A stretch of 64,000 nucleotides of DNA from Phycisphaerales bacterium (GTDB lineage Bacteria > Planctomycetota > Phycisphaerae > Phycisphaerales > UBA1924): positions 49,898-113,897 of the forward strand of contig JANQQZ010000133.1 in assembly GCA_028284805.1 (NCBI GenBank). The letters run 5' to 3'. The notes under the pieces are model-generated. The model had not been told where the DNA came from and did not search any database. It saw nothing but the letters and a program-made list of their open reading frames with translations. Position numbers and translations under genes: made by a program. Shown here in pieces: positions 48,704 to 59,676 of the stretch (the stretch's first letter is position 1; the number at the start of each line of letters is the position of its first letter).

Positions 48704-49360
48704 ATGCCTGATTACGAACCCCACGAGAAGTACCAGTCCGTGCTGCTGTTCGGCGCGCCCGGCGCAGGCAAAGGCACCCAGGGTGCCATCCTCGGACGCA
48801 TCCCGGGTTTCTTCCACCTCTCGTGCGGCGAGGTCTTCCGCTCGCTCGACATCCACTCCGAGCTCGGACAGACCTTCTACGAGTACTCGTCCAAGGGCGA
48901 ACTCGTGCCCGACGACGTCACGGTCACCATGTGGGTCCGCAACGTCGCAGCACAGACCACGCTCAGCCTGTTCAAGCCTCACGACGATCTTCTGATCCTC
49001 GACGGCATCCCCCGCAACGTCGAGCAGGCCAAGCTCATGGACGAGCACGTCAACGTGCTCGGTGTGATTCACCTGGTCTGCCCGGACAAGGAAGCCATGA
49101 TCAAGCGGCTCACGCGCCGGGCGCTCAAAGAAAACCGCGTCGACGACGCGAAGGAAAACGTGATCCGCAACCGCTGGCGTGTGTATGAACAGGAAACAGC
49201 GCCGGTGCTCGAGCACTACTCCTCGTCGATCATCCACGAGGTCGATGCCGTGGGTTCGCCCGCCTCGGTGCTGCAGCACGTGCTCGAGGTCGTCGTCCCG
49301 ATTCAGGACTCCCACTTCAACAATCCGATCAGCGGCGAGCCCACCGGCCCCGACGCCTGA
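48704..49360 (+). CDS. adk: adenylate kinase
   Basis: LLFGAPGAGKGTQGAILGRIPGFFHLSCGEVFRS, LILDGIPRNVEQAKLMDE. Confidence 0.9.
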   Translation: MPDYEPHEKYQSVLLFGAPGAGKGTQGAILGRIPGFFHLSCGEVFRSLDIHSELGQTFYEYSSKGELVPDDVTVTMWVRNVAAQTTLSLFKPHDDLLILDGIPRNVEQAKLMDEHVNVLGVIHLVCPDKEAMIKRLTRRALKENRVDDAKENVIRNRWRVYEQETAPVLEHYSSSIIHEVDAVGSPASVLQHVLEVVVPIQDSHFNNPISGEPTGPDA

Positions 49361-49396
49361 GGCAACGGGACCGGTACTCGGGGGTACCCTGCGGGC

Positions 49397-50200
49397 ATGC
49401 GCAAAGGACTGCCAGCGTTCACACTCATCGAGCTGCTCGTCGTCATCGCGATCATCGCGTTGCTGATCGGCATCCTGCTTCCCGCGCTCGGGTCGGCCCG
49501 GCTCTCCGCGAAGGTGCTGTCCTGCGGTGCGCGCCTGCAGCAGATCGGTGTTGGCACGACGCAGTACCTGATCGATCACCGCGACGCCCTCCCCCAGGTG
49601 CTCATCGACACGGGCGGCCCCAACCCGACCCCCATCGGCTCGCTGTTCGCGGGCAAGAAGGGCCAGCTCCCGTTCTTCGGGATCAACGAGTACGGCGCCG
49701 AGCGACGACCGCTGAACGCGTACGTCGGGGTCGAGGACGCGGTCCCAGATCTCGCCGACCGGGTGCAGGAGGTCCCGGCGTTCGAATCACCCCTCGACCG
49801 AGGTGCCGGGCGTACGGGCGTGCCCATCCCGGGCTTCGAATCGACCGATTCGATGTACGATCTCGTCGGGGCGAGCTACACGCTCAACGACCACGCCCCG
49901 GACACCGATCCATCCGCCGACGTGCTCCCGACGCTCGTGCCGCCAACCGGAGGGCGGATGCCCGTCGTAGCCGACACAACCAAGACGGTGATGATCGGCA
50001 CACACACGCTCTACAACTACGACGACGGCGGTGATCGAGAGATGCTCTGGTTTCCCGGAGGTCGCCGCGGCGAGGTCAGCGCGAACGCGCTGTTCGTCGA
50101 CGGGCACACCGAACTCCGCCTGCCCGTGCCAGAGGACCGATCGCCAACCACGCGCGACTACACGTTCCTGCCCACGCCCAGTTGGACGGGCTGGGACTAG
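49397..50200 (+). CDS. prepilin-type N-terminal cleavage/methylation domain protein
   Basis: [32 protein letters not shown]-terminal [13 protein letters not shown]. Confidence 0.88.
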   Translation: MRKGLPAFTLIELLVVIAIIALLIGILLPALGSARLSAKVLSCGARLQQIGVGTTQYLIDHRDALPQVLIDTGGPNPTPIGSLFAGKKGQLPFFGINEYGAERRPLNAYVGVEDAVPDLADRVQEVPAFESPLDRGAGRTGVPIPGFESTDSMYDLVGASYTLNDHAPDTDPSADVLPTLVPPTGGRMPVVADTTKTVMIGTHTLYNYDDGGDREMLWFPGGRRGEVSANALFVDGHTELRLPVPEDRSPTTRDYTFLPTPSWTGWD

Positions 50201-51615
50201 CGGCCGGTTGTCCTCTGGTCATCCGCCGTCCGGCTCGGTGTCGTGGCTGCAAAGGTTACCGCCTGGCGCGCATGGCACGGCATCGCCGGGACGATGTGCC
50301 AGCCCCACAGCGCGGGCAGCGGCTCGTAGATGACCCTGCACGGGTCCTGGTAAATGGGCCAGGGTGACCGCCCGTACGAGAACGCGGGGAGGTCGTGCGG
50401 GTGCAGGTGGTAGCCGATCGGGATGACCTCGCTGAGCAGATCGCTCGTTCCGAAGCCCTCCCAGGGCTGCTCGAACGGGCGGCGCCCGACGTTGTTCTGG
50501 TACATCGAGACGATGTCGACAGGGATCCACGTCAGCGAATCGCCGATCGCCCCCTCGCGTTCGTCGTAGAGCGCGAACTCGACCCAGGGGTAGACGCCGT
50601 ACTCGGGCTTTTCCGCATCGCGGTAGCGGTCTGCGAGCCCGCCCCTCGGGCCCGCGACATAGCCGATCACGACGCGAGCGGGCAGGCCGATCTCGCGGTA
50701 GACCGCTGTGAGCAGCAGCGCGAGGTCGAGCGGAGAGCCCTGCATGTCCAGCGCGACCCGGTCGGTCCCCTCCAGCCTGAGCGCCTGCATGTGATCCGGG
50801 CGGATCTGAGACCGATCCTTGATCGGAATCACTCCACTGAGGAACACGGGCATGCCGTCGGGCTGGATGTCCTGAATCAACTGCCCGGCGATCCACTTGG
50901 CGGCAACGACCGGGGGCTGCGACTGGGCCCGACCGGCGGTGTATTCCTCCGCAAGCGCTGCGGCGAGGCCAGATTGGTACGGGCCCGCGAACCCCCGGTC
51001 GATGAAGAGCATGTCGTCGAACGTCGACGCCGCCTCGGCTGGCCAGTCGCCCGTCGGCCACGCAACCTCTCGCGCCCGGGCCTCATCGAACCGGGTGTTC
51101 CAGGTCGTCCCCTCGAACGAGAACTCCATCCGGATGTCCTTGTTGATCGCGTTGTGCGGGCCGAACCCCCACACGCCGTACGCCCCGCCGGAGTGCAGAG
51201 GCGAGCCGTCACTGTCCGAGTCTCGGATGGCACGTGTCAACGGCACCTGCCAGCCATCGCTGAACAGCTTCGCCTGCGCCGAGGTCCGGTCGACCTCGTA
51301 CGACGCCCCGCGACCCGCCAGCGGCCAGTACAGCGCCCCCTGCTCGACCGGGAAAGTGTGAGCGTTCTGGTTCGTCTGGATCCAGTTGATCGGCTGGTTG
51401 CTGAGGTGGAGCCAAGGCGAACTCGACTGCCCATCGATCATCAGCGTGACATTCGCGGTCAGGCGCCACTCGCGGGGGTCGAGGCGTTGGATGTACGGTC
51501 CGTCCGATTCGCTCTGCCCCGAGGCCCAGGCCCCGAAGATCAGGGCCAGCACGGCGGAACAGGCGATCGCAATGCGGGTGCTCACGTGGACGAACCTCCT
51601 GTCGGTGGTGCTCAA
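50197..51615 (-). CDS. transglutaminase-like fold protein (paralog 1), predicted non-catalytic
   Basis: [31 protein letters not shown]...[10 protein letters not shown]...LTWIPVDI. Confidence 0.75.
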   Translation of the reverse strand: MSTTDRRFVHVSTRIAIACSAVLALIFGAWASGQSESDGPYIQRLDPREWRLTANVTLMIDGQSSSPWLHLSNQPINWIQTNQNAHTFPVEQGALYWPLAGRGASYEVDRTSAQAKLFSDGWQVPLTRAIRDSDSDGSPLHSGGAYGVWGFGPHNAINKDIRMEFSFEGTTWNTRFDEARAREVAWPTGDWPAEAASTFDDMLFIDRGFAGPYQSGLAAALAEEYTAGRAQSQPPVVAAKWIAGQLIQDIQPDGMPVFLSGVIPIKDRSQIRPDHMQALRLEGTDRVALDMQGSPLDLALLLTAVYREIGLPARVVIGYVAGPRGGLADRYRDAEKPEYGVYPWVEFALYDEREGAIGDSLTWIPVDIVSMYQNNVGRRPFEQPWEGFGTSDLLSEVIPIGYHLHPHDLPAFSYGRSPWPIYQDPCRVIYEPLPALWGWHIVPAMPCHARQAVTFAATTPSRTADDQRTTGR

Positions 51616-51719
51616 GCCCTTTCTGTCAACAGACCCAGACGAACGAGGGGCACACCGGTTCCCGTGGTGCGTCAGGACGCTGGGCCATCACACGTTCAGA
51701 GAGCTCGTTTGCGGCCGAG

Positions 51720-53156
51720 CTATCGCCCGCCGCCCCGCCTCTCACGGCGCACGTCCTCGGCACTCCGGCTCGGCGTCGTCGCGCTCAGGCTCATCGTCTG
51801 GTGCTGGCAGATGGGGGTAAACGGCACGAGGTTCCAGCCCCAGAGTGAGGGCAGGGGGATGAGCCGCACGCCGCCCATCGCGCGGGCACGGGCTCCCGAG
51901 ATCTGGCCCTGGCCGTACGAGACCGCGGGCAGGTTGTGCGGGTGCAGGTGGTACGCGATCGGGACGAGTTGGTTGAAGTACTCGCCGCTGCCGAACCCGT
52001 CCCAGTGCTGGTCGAACGGGCGGCGTCCCACGTTGCCCGCTCGCATTGCGAGAATGTCCACAGGCACCCAGGTCAGGGAGTTCCCGAGCGATGGCTTGGT
52101 TTCGTCATAGAGCGCGAACTCTACCCACGCGTACGGGCCGATCTCGGGCTGATCGCTCCGGCCCCCAAAGCCGGCTGCGCCGCCGGCCTCGCCCGCGACG
52201 TACCCCACCACGGGTCGGGCGGGCAACCCCGCTTCGCGGTACAGCGCCGTCAGCAGAAGAACCATGTCGACGGGTGAGCCCGTCATCTCTTCCGCGGCAA
52301 ACTGCGCACCGAACACATTGACCGCCTGCATCGCGCCGAGCGAGCGGCCAGCCTGCACGGAGTTCGCCGCGATCGTGTCCGGCGCTGCAAGCTGGCCGTC
52401 GGGCTGGAACCGCTGCGCGACCTGGCCCGCGAGCCACTTGGCCAGGACGAACGGGGGCTGCGACTTGGGCTGGTCTCCGGTCCATTCCTTCACGAGCCGC
52501 TTCAGCGAGGCGGTGTCGTACGTGTCGTCGTACCCGTAGTCGATGAACAGCATCGGGGCGAAGCTCGACGCAGCCTCGGCGGGCCAGTCGCCCTTCGGCC
52601 ACGCGACCGCCCGGGCGGCGTCCTCATCGAGCCGGGTGTTCCATGACCGGGCCTCGAACTCGAACTGCAGAACGACATTGCCAACGAACTCGGCCGCGGG
52701 CCCGAAGCTCCACACGCCGTACGCCCCGCCCGAGTGGACAGGCTGGCCCGAGGCGTCGCGCTCGTAGAGCGACGGGCGGATCGGGATCGGCTGCCCCTTG
52801 TACAGGAACTCCGCCTTCAGGCTCAGCCGATCGACCTCGTACCCCGCCGCGCTGCCCGCAACCGGGAAGTACACCGTCGCCTCCTCCACCGAGAACGCCC
52901 CGACCGCGCCGTCCGGGCGCAGGATCGGGTCCTCGGCGAGCTGCACGGGCTGGGTGGTGTGCTGGTCCGGGGGCACGTACAGCATCGCCTCGGCCGGGGT
53001 GTCGATCCGAGACCCCAGCGTCACCGAGGCCAGCATCCGCCAATCCTGAGGCTCGCTGCGGGTGATCACGGGCGACGACTCGGGCTGGGCGGGGGCCGAG
53101 CCAGTCAAAATCGATGCGAAGCAGCACGCGGCGAGTCCAGCAACGAGTGGTTTCAT
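51720..53156 (-). CDS. transglutaminase-like fold protein (paralog 2), predicted non-catalytic
   Basis: TGSPVDMVLLLTALYREAGLPARPVVGYVAG...[10 protein letters not shown]...LTWVPVDI; extensive similarity to the neighbouring ORF. Confidence 0.75.
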   Translation of the reverse strand: MKPLVAGLAACCFASILTGSAPAQPESSPVITRSEPQDWRMLASVTLGSRIDTPAEAMLYVPPDQHTTQPVQLAEDPILRPDGAVGAFSVEEATVYFPVAGSAAGYEVDRLSLKAEFLYKGQPIPIRPSLYERDASGQPVHSGGAYGVWSFGPAAEFVGNVVLQFEFEARSWNTRLDEDAARAVAWPKGDWPAEAASSFAPMLFIDYGYDDTYDTASLKRLVKEWTGDQPKSQPPFVLAKWLAGQVAQRFQPDGQLAAPDTIAANSVQAGRSLGAMQAVNVFGAQFAAEEMTGSPVDMVLLLTALYREAGLPARPVVGYVAGEAGGAAGFGGRSDQPEIGPYAWVEFALYDETKPSLGNSLTWVPVDILAMRAGNVGRRPFDQHWDGFGSGEYFNQLVPIAYHLHPHNLPAVSYGQGQISGARARAMGGVRLIPLPSLWGWNLVPFTPICQHQTMSLSATTPSRSAEDVRRERRGGGR

Positions 53157-53227
53157 GGTGACTTCCTCCCGCAGGAACCATACCTTCCAGACGGGCGGCA
53201 CCGCCGCGGGTTCCACGGGAGACCAGC

Positions 53228-54694
53228 ATGAGCGAGCAGCAGACACGGATCGAGAAGGACTCGATGGGCGAGATGCCGGTGCCGGCAACGGCGCTGTATG
53301 GCGCGAGCACGCAGCGGGCGGTGCTCAACTTCCCGATCTCGGGGCGCACTGTCCCCGAGGCGGTGATCCGGGCGTACGCGGTGCTCAAAGCCAGCTGCGC
53401 GGCCGTAAACCGGGACTTGGGCCTGCTCGACGAGCGCCGGGCGACCGACATCGAGGCCGCCTGCGCCCAAATCGAGGCAGGCCTGCCTGACCAAGGCGGG
53501 CTCGCCCTCCATTTCCCGGTCGACATCTTCCAGACCGGCTCGGGCACCAGCACCAACATGAACGCCAACGAGGTCGTCGCCAACCTCGCCTGCCTCGCGC
53601 ACGGCGAGCCGATCGGGCGATCGAAGGATCCGGCCTGGTACAAGGACCCAAGCGAGGGCGGCTCAGGCGGCGTACACCCCAACGACCACGTCAACATGGG
53701 TCAGTCATCCAACGACACCTTCCCGACCGCGATGCACATCGCGGGCGTCCGGGCCTTTAGCGAGGAACTGATGCCTGCTGTGGATCGCCTCGCGGCCTCG
53801 CTCGAAGCGAAGGCAAAGGCGTGGGACGACGTCGTCAAGATCGGGCGCACTCATCTGCAGGACGCGACACCGATCCGGCTCGGGCAGGAGTTCAGCGGCT
53901 ACGCGGCCCAGCTCAGGCAAGGGCAGCAACGACTCCGGCGCGCCATCGAGACGCTCTCCGAGCTCCCACTCGGAGGCACGGCGGTCGGCACAGGCATCAA
54001 CACGCACCCCGAATTCGGAACTCGGGTCGCAAAGGCCCTTGCCCAGCGCACCAGGCTTGCCTTCCGCGAAGCCTCCGACCACTTCGAGGCCCAGCACGCC
54101 AAGGACGCGTACGTCGAGGCGTCGGGCCATCTGCGAACCCTCGCGGTCAGCATGAGCAAGATCGCCAACGACATCCGCTGGCTCGGCTCGGGCCCCCGGT
54201 GCGGGATCGGCGAGCTGAAGCTCCCCGCGGTCCAGCCCGGCTCCTCGATCATGCCCGGAAAGGTCAACCCAGTGATCTGCGAGGCGGTCATCATGGTGGC
54301 CTGCCAGGTCGCCGGGAACGACCAGGCGGTCTCCCTCGGCGGCTTCGGCGGGGTGGGCTCGATCCTCGACCTGAACGTCGCGATGCCGATGATGGCCGCC
54401 AACCTGCTCGACTCTGCGGGCCTGCTGACCCAGGCTTGCGAGACCTTCCGGACGAAGCTGGTAGACGGCCTCGAGCCCGACCGAGAGCGGTGCCAAGCCC
54501 TGATCGAGGGATCGCTGGCGATGTGCACCTCACTCGTGCCCGTGATCGGCTACGACGCCTCGGCCAAGCTCGCCTACGCCGCTTTCGAGTCCGGAAAGAC
54601 CATCCGCGAGTTGGCTCTGGAGCAGAACCTGCTGCCCGCCGACGAGCTGGAGCGGCTGCTCGATCCGCGATCGATGACGGAACCGCACGCCTGA
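53228..54694 (+). CDS. fumC: class II fumarate hydratase
   Basis: GASTQRAVLNFPISG, QTGSGTSTNMNANEV, GQSSNDTFPTAMHIA, PGSSIMPGKVNPVICEA. Confidence 0.96.
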   Translation: MSEQQTRIEKDSMGEMPVPATALYGASTQRAVLNFPISGRTVPEAVIRAYAVLKASCAAVNRDLGLLDERRATDIEAACAQIEAGLPDQGGLALHFPVDIFQTGSGTSTNMNANEVVANLACLAHGEPIGRSKDPAWYKDPSEGGSGGVHPNDHVNMGQSSNDTFPTAMHIAGVRAFSEELMPAVDRLAASLEAKAKAWDDVVKIGRTHLQDATPIRLGQEFSGYAAQLRQGQQRLRRAIETLSELPLGGTAVGTGINTHPEFGTRVAKALAQRTRLAFREASDHFEAQHAKDAYVEASGHLRTLAVSMSKIANDIRWLGSGPRCGIGELKLPAVQPGSSIMPGKVNPVICEAVIMVACQVAGNDQAVSLGGFGGVGSILDLNVAMPMMAANLLDSAGLLTQACETFRTKLVDGLEPDRERCQALIEGSLAMCTSLVPVIGYDASAKLAYAAFESGKTIRELALEQNLLPADELERLLDPRSMTEPHA

Positions 54695-54759
54695 CAAGAA
54701 CTTGTGTCACACCAGCCCCGTACCGTGCGGTAGACTCTGCAGAGGCCGGAGGGCTGGAT

Positions 54760-55257
54760 ATGACACAGATACTGAAGCGATTTCTGATCGGGACGCTCGC
54801 GGTGGTAGCCTCGGGAGCGTCGGCCCAGCAGGTCGAGTACGTCACCCGCAACGTGCAGCCCACGCACGCGGTGCGGTTCAGCTCCCAACCGATCCGCATC
54901 ACGCTGACCGACCGCGGGTTCCGGGCCCCGCTGGCGTCGTCGCCTGTGGTCCGGCACGGGAAGTTCTGCCGGTCTGCTCGCATCGGTCGACATGGGATCC
55001 ACCACGGGGTGATCGTGATCCGCGACCGCGACGACGACCGGGCCCAGGCTGCCCCACCCAGGCCCCGGACGGTCTACGGCCGCGACCGCTCGCGCGACCG
55101 GGCCCAGTCGAGGTCCGAAGCCGCGGCCTCCTCCCCGGTCCCGGCGGCCAAATCGGAGGCGGACCGACGCCACCTGCTCCGCTGCCTTTCCCTGATTCAG
55201 GCCAGGAAACAGCGGGTCGACACGAAGCCCGCGGAGCCGGCGGCCGATGACCGCTAG
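54760..55257 (+). CDS. secreted hypothetical protein, Arg/Asp-rich
   Basis: Signal peptide MTQILKRFLIGTLAVVASGASAQQ; GC-rich low-complexity C-terminus. Confidence 0.5.
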   Translation: MTQILKRFLIGTLAVVASGASAQQVEYVTRNVQPTHAVRFSSQPIRITLTDRGFRAPLASSPVVRHGKFCRSARIGRHGIHHGVIVIRDRDDDRAQAAPPRPRTVYGRDRSRDRAQSRSEAAASSPVPAAKSEADRRHLLRCLSLIQARKQRVDTKPAEPAADDR

Positions 55258-55395
55258 GATCACCGTGCGCGACCCGTGACTCTCCGGGCCGGCGCACGAT
55301 CGTCAGAGCGGGAGCGCCGTGTGTCCGAGGCCGTTGCAGCAACCATCATCCGTGAGACGCCGCTGCCCCCCGGGAATCACGGCACCGTGGCGCCG

Positions 55396-56409
55396 ATGGC
55401 GGTCGTCACCGATCCGGTCGACCTCAGTGTCGTCATCCCGATGCGCAACGAGGAGGACAACGTCGTCCCGCTCTATGAGGAGATCCGCGAGGTCCTCGAA
55501 GCGACGGACCTGACGTGGGAGTGCATCCTCGTCGACGATGGGAGCACCGACAAGACCGTGCAGCGCGCGATCGAGGCTTTCTCGGGCGATCCGCGACTGA
55601 TCTTCGTCACCCTTCGCAAGAACTCGGGGCAGACCGCCGGCCTCGCTGCGGGCTTCGAGCGCGCCAGCGGGCGGCTCATCGCCACCATGGACGGCGACCT
55701 GCAAAATGACCCGCACGACATCCCCGCGATGATCGCCAAGCTCGACGAGGGCTACGACCTGATCAGCGGGTGGCGCAAGAACCGTCAGGACAAGCTGCTG
55801 TCCAGGAAGTTGCCCTCGCGCATCGCGAACCGGCTCATCTCGAAGTTCACCTGGACGCCCATCCAGGACTTCGGGTGCGCGATGAAGGTCTACAAGCGAG
55901 AGGCGCTCGAGGACGTGTCGCTCTACGGCGAGATGCACCGGTTCCTGCCTGCACTCTGTGTCTGGAAGGGCGCACGCATCGCAGAGATGGCCGTGAACCA
56001 CCGCGCCCGGATCCACGGGACCAGCAACTACGGCTTGGTGCGCACGATCAAGGTGCTCCTGGACCTTGTCACGGTCAAGTTCCTCAACGATTACCTCGGC
56101 AAGCCGCTGTACTTCTTCGCCAAGGTTGCGTTCGCGACGATCCTGGCGGCGACCGCGATGTTTGTGATTGCGGGCCTCCAGCGTTTCAACGTGTTGTGGT
56201 TTGGCAATGATCCGCCCCCCACGCTCACGGGCAACCCGCTCATGCACCTCGGACTGATCCTGATCGGCATCACGGTGCAGATCGTTCTGTTCGGCGTGAT
56301 CAGCGAGCTGCTGGTGCGGATCTACCACGAGAGCCAGGGCAAGCGCCCGTTCCGTGTGCGCGAGATCATCCGCATGGGGGACCGCTCGCATGCCTCCGAT
56401 CACGCCTGA
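55396..56409 (+). CDS. glycosyltransferase family 2 (polyprenyl-phosphate sugar synthase, DPM1/ArnC-like)
   Basis: LSVVIPMRNEEDNVVPLYEEI, LVDDGSTDKT, MDGDLQNDPHDIPAMI, C-terminal TM helices; GTG at 55321 is an alternative start. Confidence 0.88.
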   Translation: MAVVTDPVDLSVVIPMRNEEDNVVPLYEEIREVLEATDLTWECILVDDGSTDKTVQRAIEAFSGDPRLIFVTLRKNSGQTAGLAAGFERASGRLIATMDGDLQNDPHDIPAMIAKLDEGYDLISGWRKNRQDKLLSRKLPSRIANRLISKFTWTPIQDFGCAMKVYKREALEDVSLYGEMHRFLPALCVWKGARIAEMAVNHRARIHGTSNYGLVRTIKVLLDLVTVKFLNDYLGKPLYFFAKVAFATILAATAMFVIAGLQRFNVLWFGNDPPPTLTGNPLMHLGLILIGITVQIVLFGVISELLVRIYHESQGKRPFRVREIIRMGDRSHASDHA

Positions 56410-57886
56410 GCCCGCCGAGCCGGGGCCGATCCGGGGCTCCATCGACGAAGCCGAATCCGCGCTGCACGATCTGGTCGTGATCGGGGGGGGGATCTATGGG
56501 GTCGCCGCGTTGCTCGAGGCCTCGCGTCGCGGGCTCAGCGCAATCCTCATCGAGAAGGACGACTTCGGGGGTGGGGTGAGCTGGTCGAGCCACCGGATCG
56601 TGCACGGGGGGCTCCGGTATCTCCAATCGCTCGACCTCGCTAGGTTCAAGGAATCGGTGCGCGAGCGTCGGTGGTTCCTGGAGATGTTCCCGGAGCAGGT
56701 CGAGCCGCTGAGCTGCCTGGTGCCCCTGACCAACGAGGGGACCAGGCGACCGAGCCTCTTCCGCGTTGCCGCGGCGATGAACAACACACTGAACAGCGCG
56801 CTTGGTGGGTCGTGCGCTCGGCTCGGGGGCGCGAGTGTCGTCGGTGTCGACGTGCTCCGGAACTCGGCGCCGGATCTGGATGTCGGTCGAGTCGCGGGCG
56901 TCGGGCGCTGGCAGGACGGGCTGATGGTCTCAAGCGAGCGCATCCTGATCGGGATGCTCCGCCTCGCGTGCGGCATGGGCGCCCGGGCGATCGCGGGCCT
57001 CGCGATGGAATCCGCAAGGCGGGAAGACTCCGAGACGGTGCGAGTGGTCTGTCGTACAGGAGAAGGACGGGAAGTCCAACTCCGGACACGCCGGGTGCTC
57101 AACTGCGCCGGGCCAGCGTCCGGATCGATCGCTGCAATGCTCGGCGGGCATCACGGGACGCTCTTCGAGCCGCTGCGCGCGTTCAACCTGCTGCTGGACG
57201 TGCCGCCCAGGCTGGGCGACGCGGTCGCTCTGAAGTCCGACGAGGCGGACGGGCGGATGCTCTTCATCGTGCCGAGCCCCGCGGGGCTCGCGATCGGCAC
57301 ATGGGAGGAGCCCGCCGACGGTCACACGCACCCGACCCGCGCGAGCGTCGAGAGGCTGCTGGGGATCGCCAGCCGTTGTCTTGGGCGGGACGACCTGCAT
57401 CCTGAGAGCATCTCGGCGGTCTGGAGCGGGCTGCTCCCGCTTGCCGCGGGCCCAGAGCTGACGCCACACGATCGCCCTGTGTTCGTCGATCATGGGGCCT
57501 CGGGCGGGCTGGGTGGGGCATACTCGGTCTCCGGGGTGAAGTACACCACCGCGAGGCTCGTCGCTGAGCGGGCGATCCGACGGGTGTTCCCAGACGCCGG
57601 GCCGGCGTCGGCGCTCCGGCCTGTGCGCGACCCGGTGCTCCGGTCGGGCTGGTTCACCTGCCCCCCAGAATCGGAGGCTGCGGAGGCGATCGTCCGCCAG
57701 ATCGTGCGGGACGAGGCGCCCCGGAACGTCGATGACGTATGCCGGAGGCGGACGGCGTGGTACGCGTCTCCCGATCGGCTCCGAGCGGTCGCTCCCGCGA
57801 TCGGTGCCGGGTTCGGCCTCGACGACGGGGAATCTCTGCGGGCAGTCGATGCGTCGATCCGCATGGCAGCACAGGTGCGTGAGTAA
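56390..57886 (+). CDS. glycerol-3-phosphate dehydrogenase-like FAD-dependent oxidoreductase
   Basis: LVVIGGGIYGVAALLEASRRGLSAILIEKDDFGGGVSWSSHRIVHGGLRYLQ. Confidence 0.85.
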   Translation: MPPITPEPAEPGPIRGSIDEAESALHDLVVIGGGIYGVAALLEASRRGLSAILIEKDDFGGGVSWSSHRIVHGGLRYLQSLDLARFKESVRERRWFLEMFPEQVEPLSCLVPLTNEGTRRPSLFRVAAAMNNTLNSALGGSCARLGGASVVGVDVLRNSAPDLDVGRVAGVGRWQDGLMVSSERILIGMLRLACGMGARAIAGLAMESARREDSETVRVVCRTGEGREVQLRTRRVLNCAGPASGSIAAMLGGHHGTLFEPLRAFNLLLDVPPRLGDAVALKSDEADGRMLFIVPSPAGLAIGTWEEPADGHTHPTRASVERLLGIASRCLGRDDLHPESISAVWSGLLPLAAGPELTPHDRPVFVDHGASGGLGGAYSVSGVKYTTARLVAERAIRRVFPDAGPASALRPVRDPVLRSGWFTCPPESEAAEAIVRQIVRDEAPRNVDDVCRRRTAWYASPDRLRAVAPAIGAGFGLDDGESLRAVDASIRMAAQVRE

Positions 57887-57895
57887 GCTCAAGCG

Positions 57896-58651
57896 ATGGG
57901 CGCGATCAAGGACGGCATCACGGACCAGGGCGGCTCGGCCCTGCGGAAGTACCAGGACGCCATTGTCGGCTCCCGGTCGCTCCTGACACTGCTGCGCTTC
58001 GAGCTGACCCAGATGCTGGTGTCTCCGGTGCCTGGGGCCTTCGGGCTCGCCCTCCGCAAGGCGCTGCTGCCCGGGCTGCTCGGCTCCTGCGGCGGGGGCT
58101 CGGTGTTCGGACGCAGCGTCGTCCTCCGTCAGCCCCATCGTGTGCACGTCGGGCGCGCGGTCGTGCTCGACGACCAGTGCTGCCTGGACGCCATCACCGA
58201 CGAGCCCGAGGGCATCCGGATCGGTGATACCACGATGGTCGGCATGGGTACCAAGCTCGCGGCCAAGCTCGGGAGCATCACGATCGGCTCGAACTGCGGG
58301 CTCGGCGCCAACGTCACGGTGCACTCCTCGGTCGGCGGCTCGGTACGCATCGGCTCGAACGTGCTGATCGCGGGGCACGTCTACCTGGGTGGCGGGCAGT
58401 ACCACACCGCGCGCACGGATGTCTCCATCGCGGAGCAGGGGCACATCGAGGGGTTGCACCTCGAGATCGGCGACAACTGCTGGATCGGCGCCAACGCGAC
58501 CATCGTGAACGGGGTGAAGGTGGGCCGGGACGCGATCGTAGCCGCGGGCGCTGTCGTGACCAAAGACGTGCCCCCCTTCGCGATCGTGGGCGGCGTGCCC
58601 GCGAAGGTCATCCGGATCCGTGGTGAGTCAGCAGAGGCGGCCGCGTCGTGA
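57896..58651 (+). CDS. left-handed beta-helix (hexapeptide repeat) acyltransferase
   Basis: [39 protein letters not shown]...[46 protein letters not shown]. Confidence 0.88.
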   Translation: MGAIKDGITDQGGSALRKYQDAIVGSRSLLTLLRFELTQMLVSPVPGAFGLALRKALLPGLLGSCGGGSVFGRSVVLRQPHRVHVGRAVVLDDQCCLDAITDEPEGIRIGDTTMVGMGTKLAAKLGSITIGSNCGLGANVTVHSSVGGSVRIGSNVLIAGHVYLGGGQYHTARTDVSIAEQGHIEGLHLEIGDNCWIGANATIVNGVKVGRDAIVAAGAVVTKDVPPFAIVGGVPAKVIRIRGESAEAAAS

Positions 58652-59676
58652 GCGAGCCCGGTCCAAAGAGTCTGAAGAAGCGACTGCTGTTCGCGGCCAA
58701 GGGTGTGATCTCGATTGCGCTGCTGTCGTTCGTGCTCTACCAAGCCGATCTGAGCGCGGTCTGGGCTCGGATGAGCAGCGCCGATCCTCTCTTCCTCGGG
58801 CTCGCGCTGCTCACGCCCTTCATCGGGTACGCGATCACCTCGACACGCTGGAAGGGCCTGCTCGCGGCGGCCGGGGCGCGGGTTCCGTTCGGACGCCTGT
58901 ACCGCGCGTGCATGACGGCTGTGTTCTTCAACCAGATCCTGCCCAGTACGGTCGGGGGCGACCTCGCAAGGGTCTACGCGGCGTGGAAGTCGGGTGCCTC
59001 GCGTGAAGTCGCGGTTGCGTCGCTGCTCGTGGATCGGGTCGTCGGGGTGCTTGCGCAGGTGCTGCTTGCGGCAGCCATGATGCCGCTGCTCTCAGCATCG
59101 ACGCTCCCCGACGTCACTTACCTGATCGTCGGGGGGTTGGCCTTGGGGCTGACGCTGGTCGTGCTGGCTGTCTTCCTGCCCACCACTCTGCTGGCATCCG
59201 TGGTGATCGGCACGCTCAACAGGCTGCCCGGGCCCTTCGGGAAGATCGCCGCCAAGCTGGAGCAGGGCTTCGCGCCGTATCGGGGGCGTTGGGGTGTGCT
59301 CGGGCGGGCGTTGCTGATCTCGCTCGCGATGATCGGCAACGTGGTGCTGATGCATTGGCTTATCGGGCGTGCGCTCGGGCTCGAGTTGGGCCTGCAGGTC
59401 TACTTCTTCGCGATCCCTCTGGCAACGATCGTGATGCTCGTCCCGATCTCGATCAACGGCATCGGGATCCGCGAGGGCATCTTCGCGCTGCTGCTCGGGG
59501 CGTACGGCGTCGCCGAAGCCGACGCGGTTGCCCTCGCGCTGCTAGCGTTCTCGACGTTCCTGCTTCACGGTGTGCTCGGCGGGATCGTCTTCGGCATCGC
59601 TCGCACACCGATCCGAGAGGCCCAGGCCGACGTGCTGCCTGACACACCGAAGGCAGCGCTTGGGGTCGAACCGTGA
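58648..59676 (+). CDS. lysylphosphatidylglycerol synthase TM-region (UPF0104) family protein
   Basis: [37 protein letters not shown]..., [36 protein letters not shown]. Confidence 0.88.
   Translation: MSEPGPKSLKKRLLFAAKGVISIALLSFVLYQADLSAVWARMSSADPLFLGLALLTPFIGYAITSTRWKGLLAAAGARVPFGRLYRACMTAVFFNQILPSTVGGDLARVYAAWKSGASREVAVASLLVDRVVGVLAQVLLAAAMMPLLSASTLPDVTYLIVGGLALGLTLVVLAVFLPTTLLASVVIGTLNRLPGPFGKIAAKLEQGFAPYRGRWGVLGRALLISLAMIGNVVLMHWLIGRALGLELGLQVYFFAIPLATIVMLVPISINGIGIREGIFALLLGAYGVAEADAVALALLAFSTFLLHGVLGGIVFGIARTPIREAQADVLPDTPKAALGVEP

Noticed and set aside
56930-58459. 509-aa minus-strand ORF
   Set aside because: Antisense to the G3P-dehydrogenase-like and hexapeptide acyltransferase genes.
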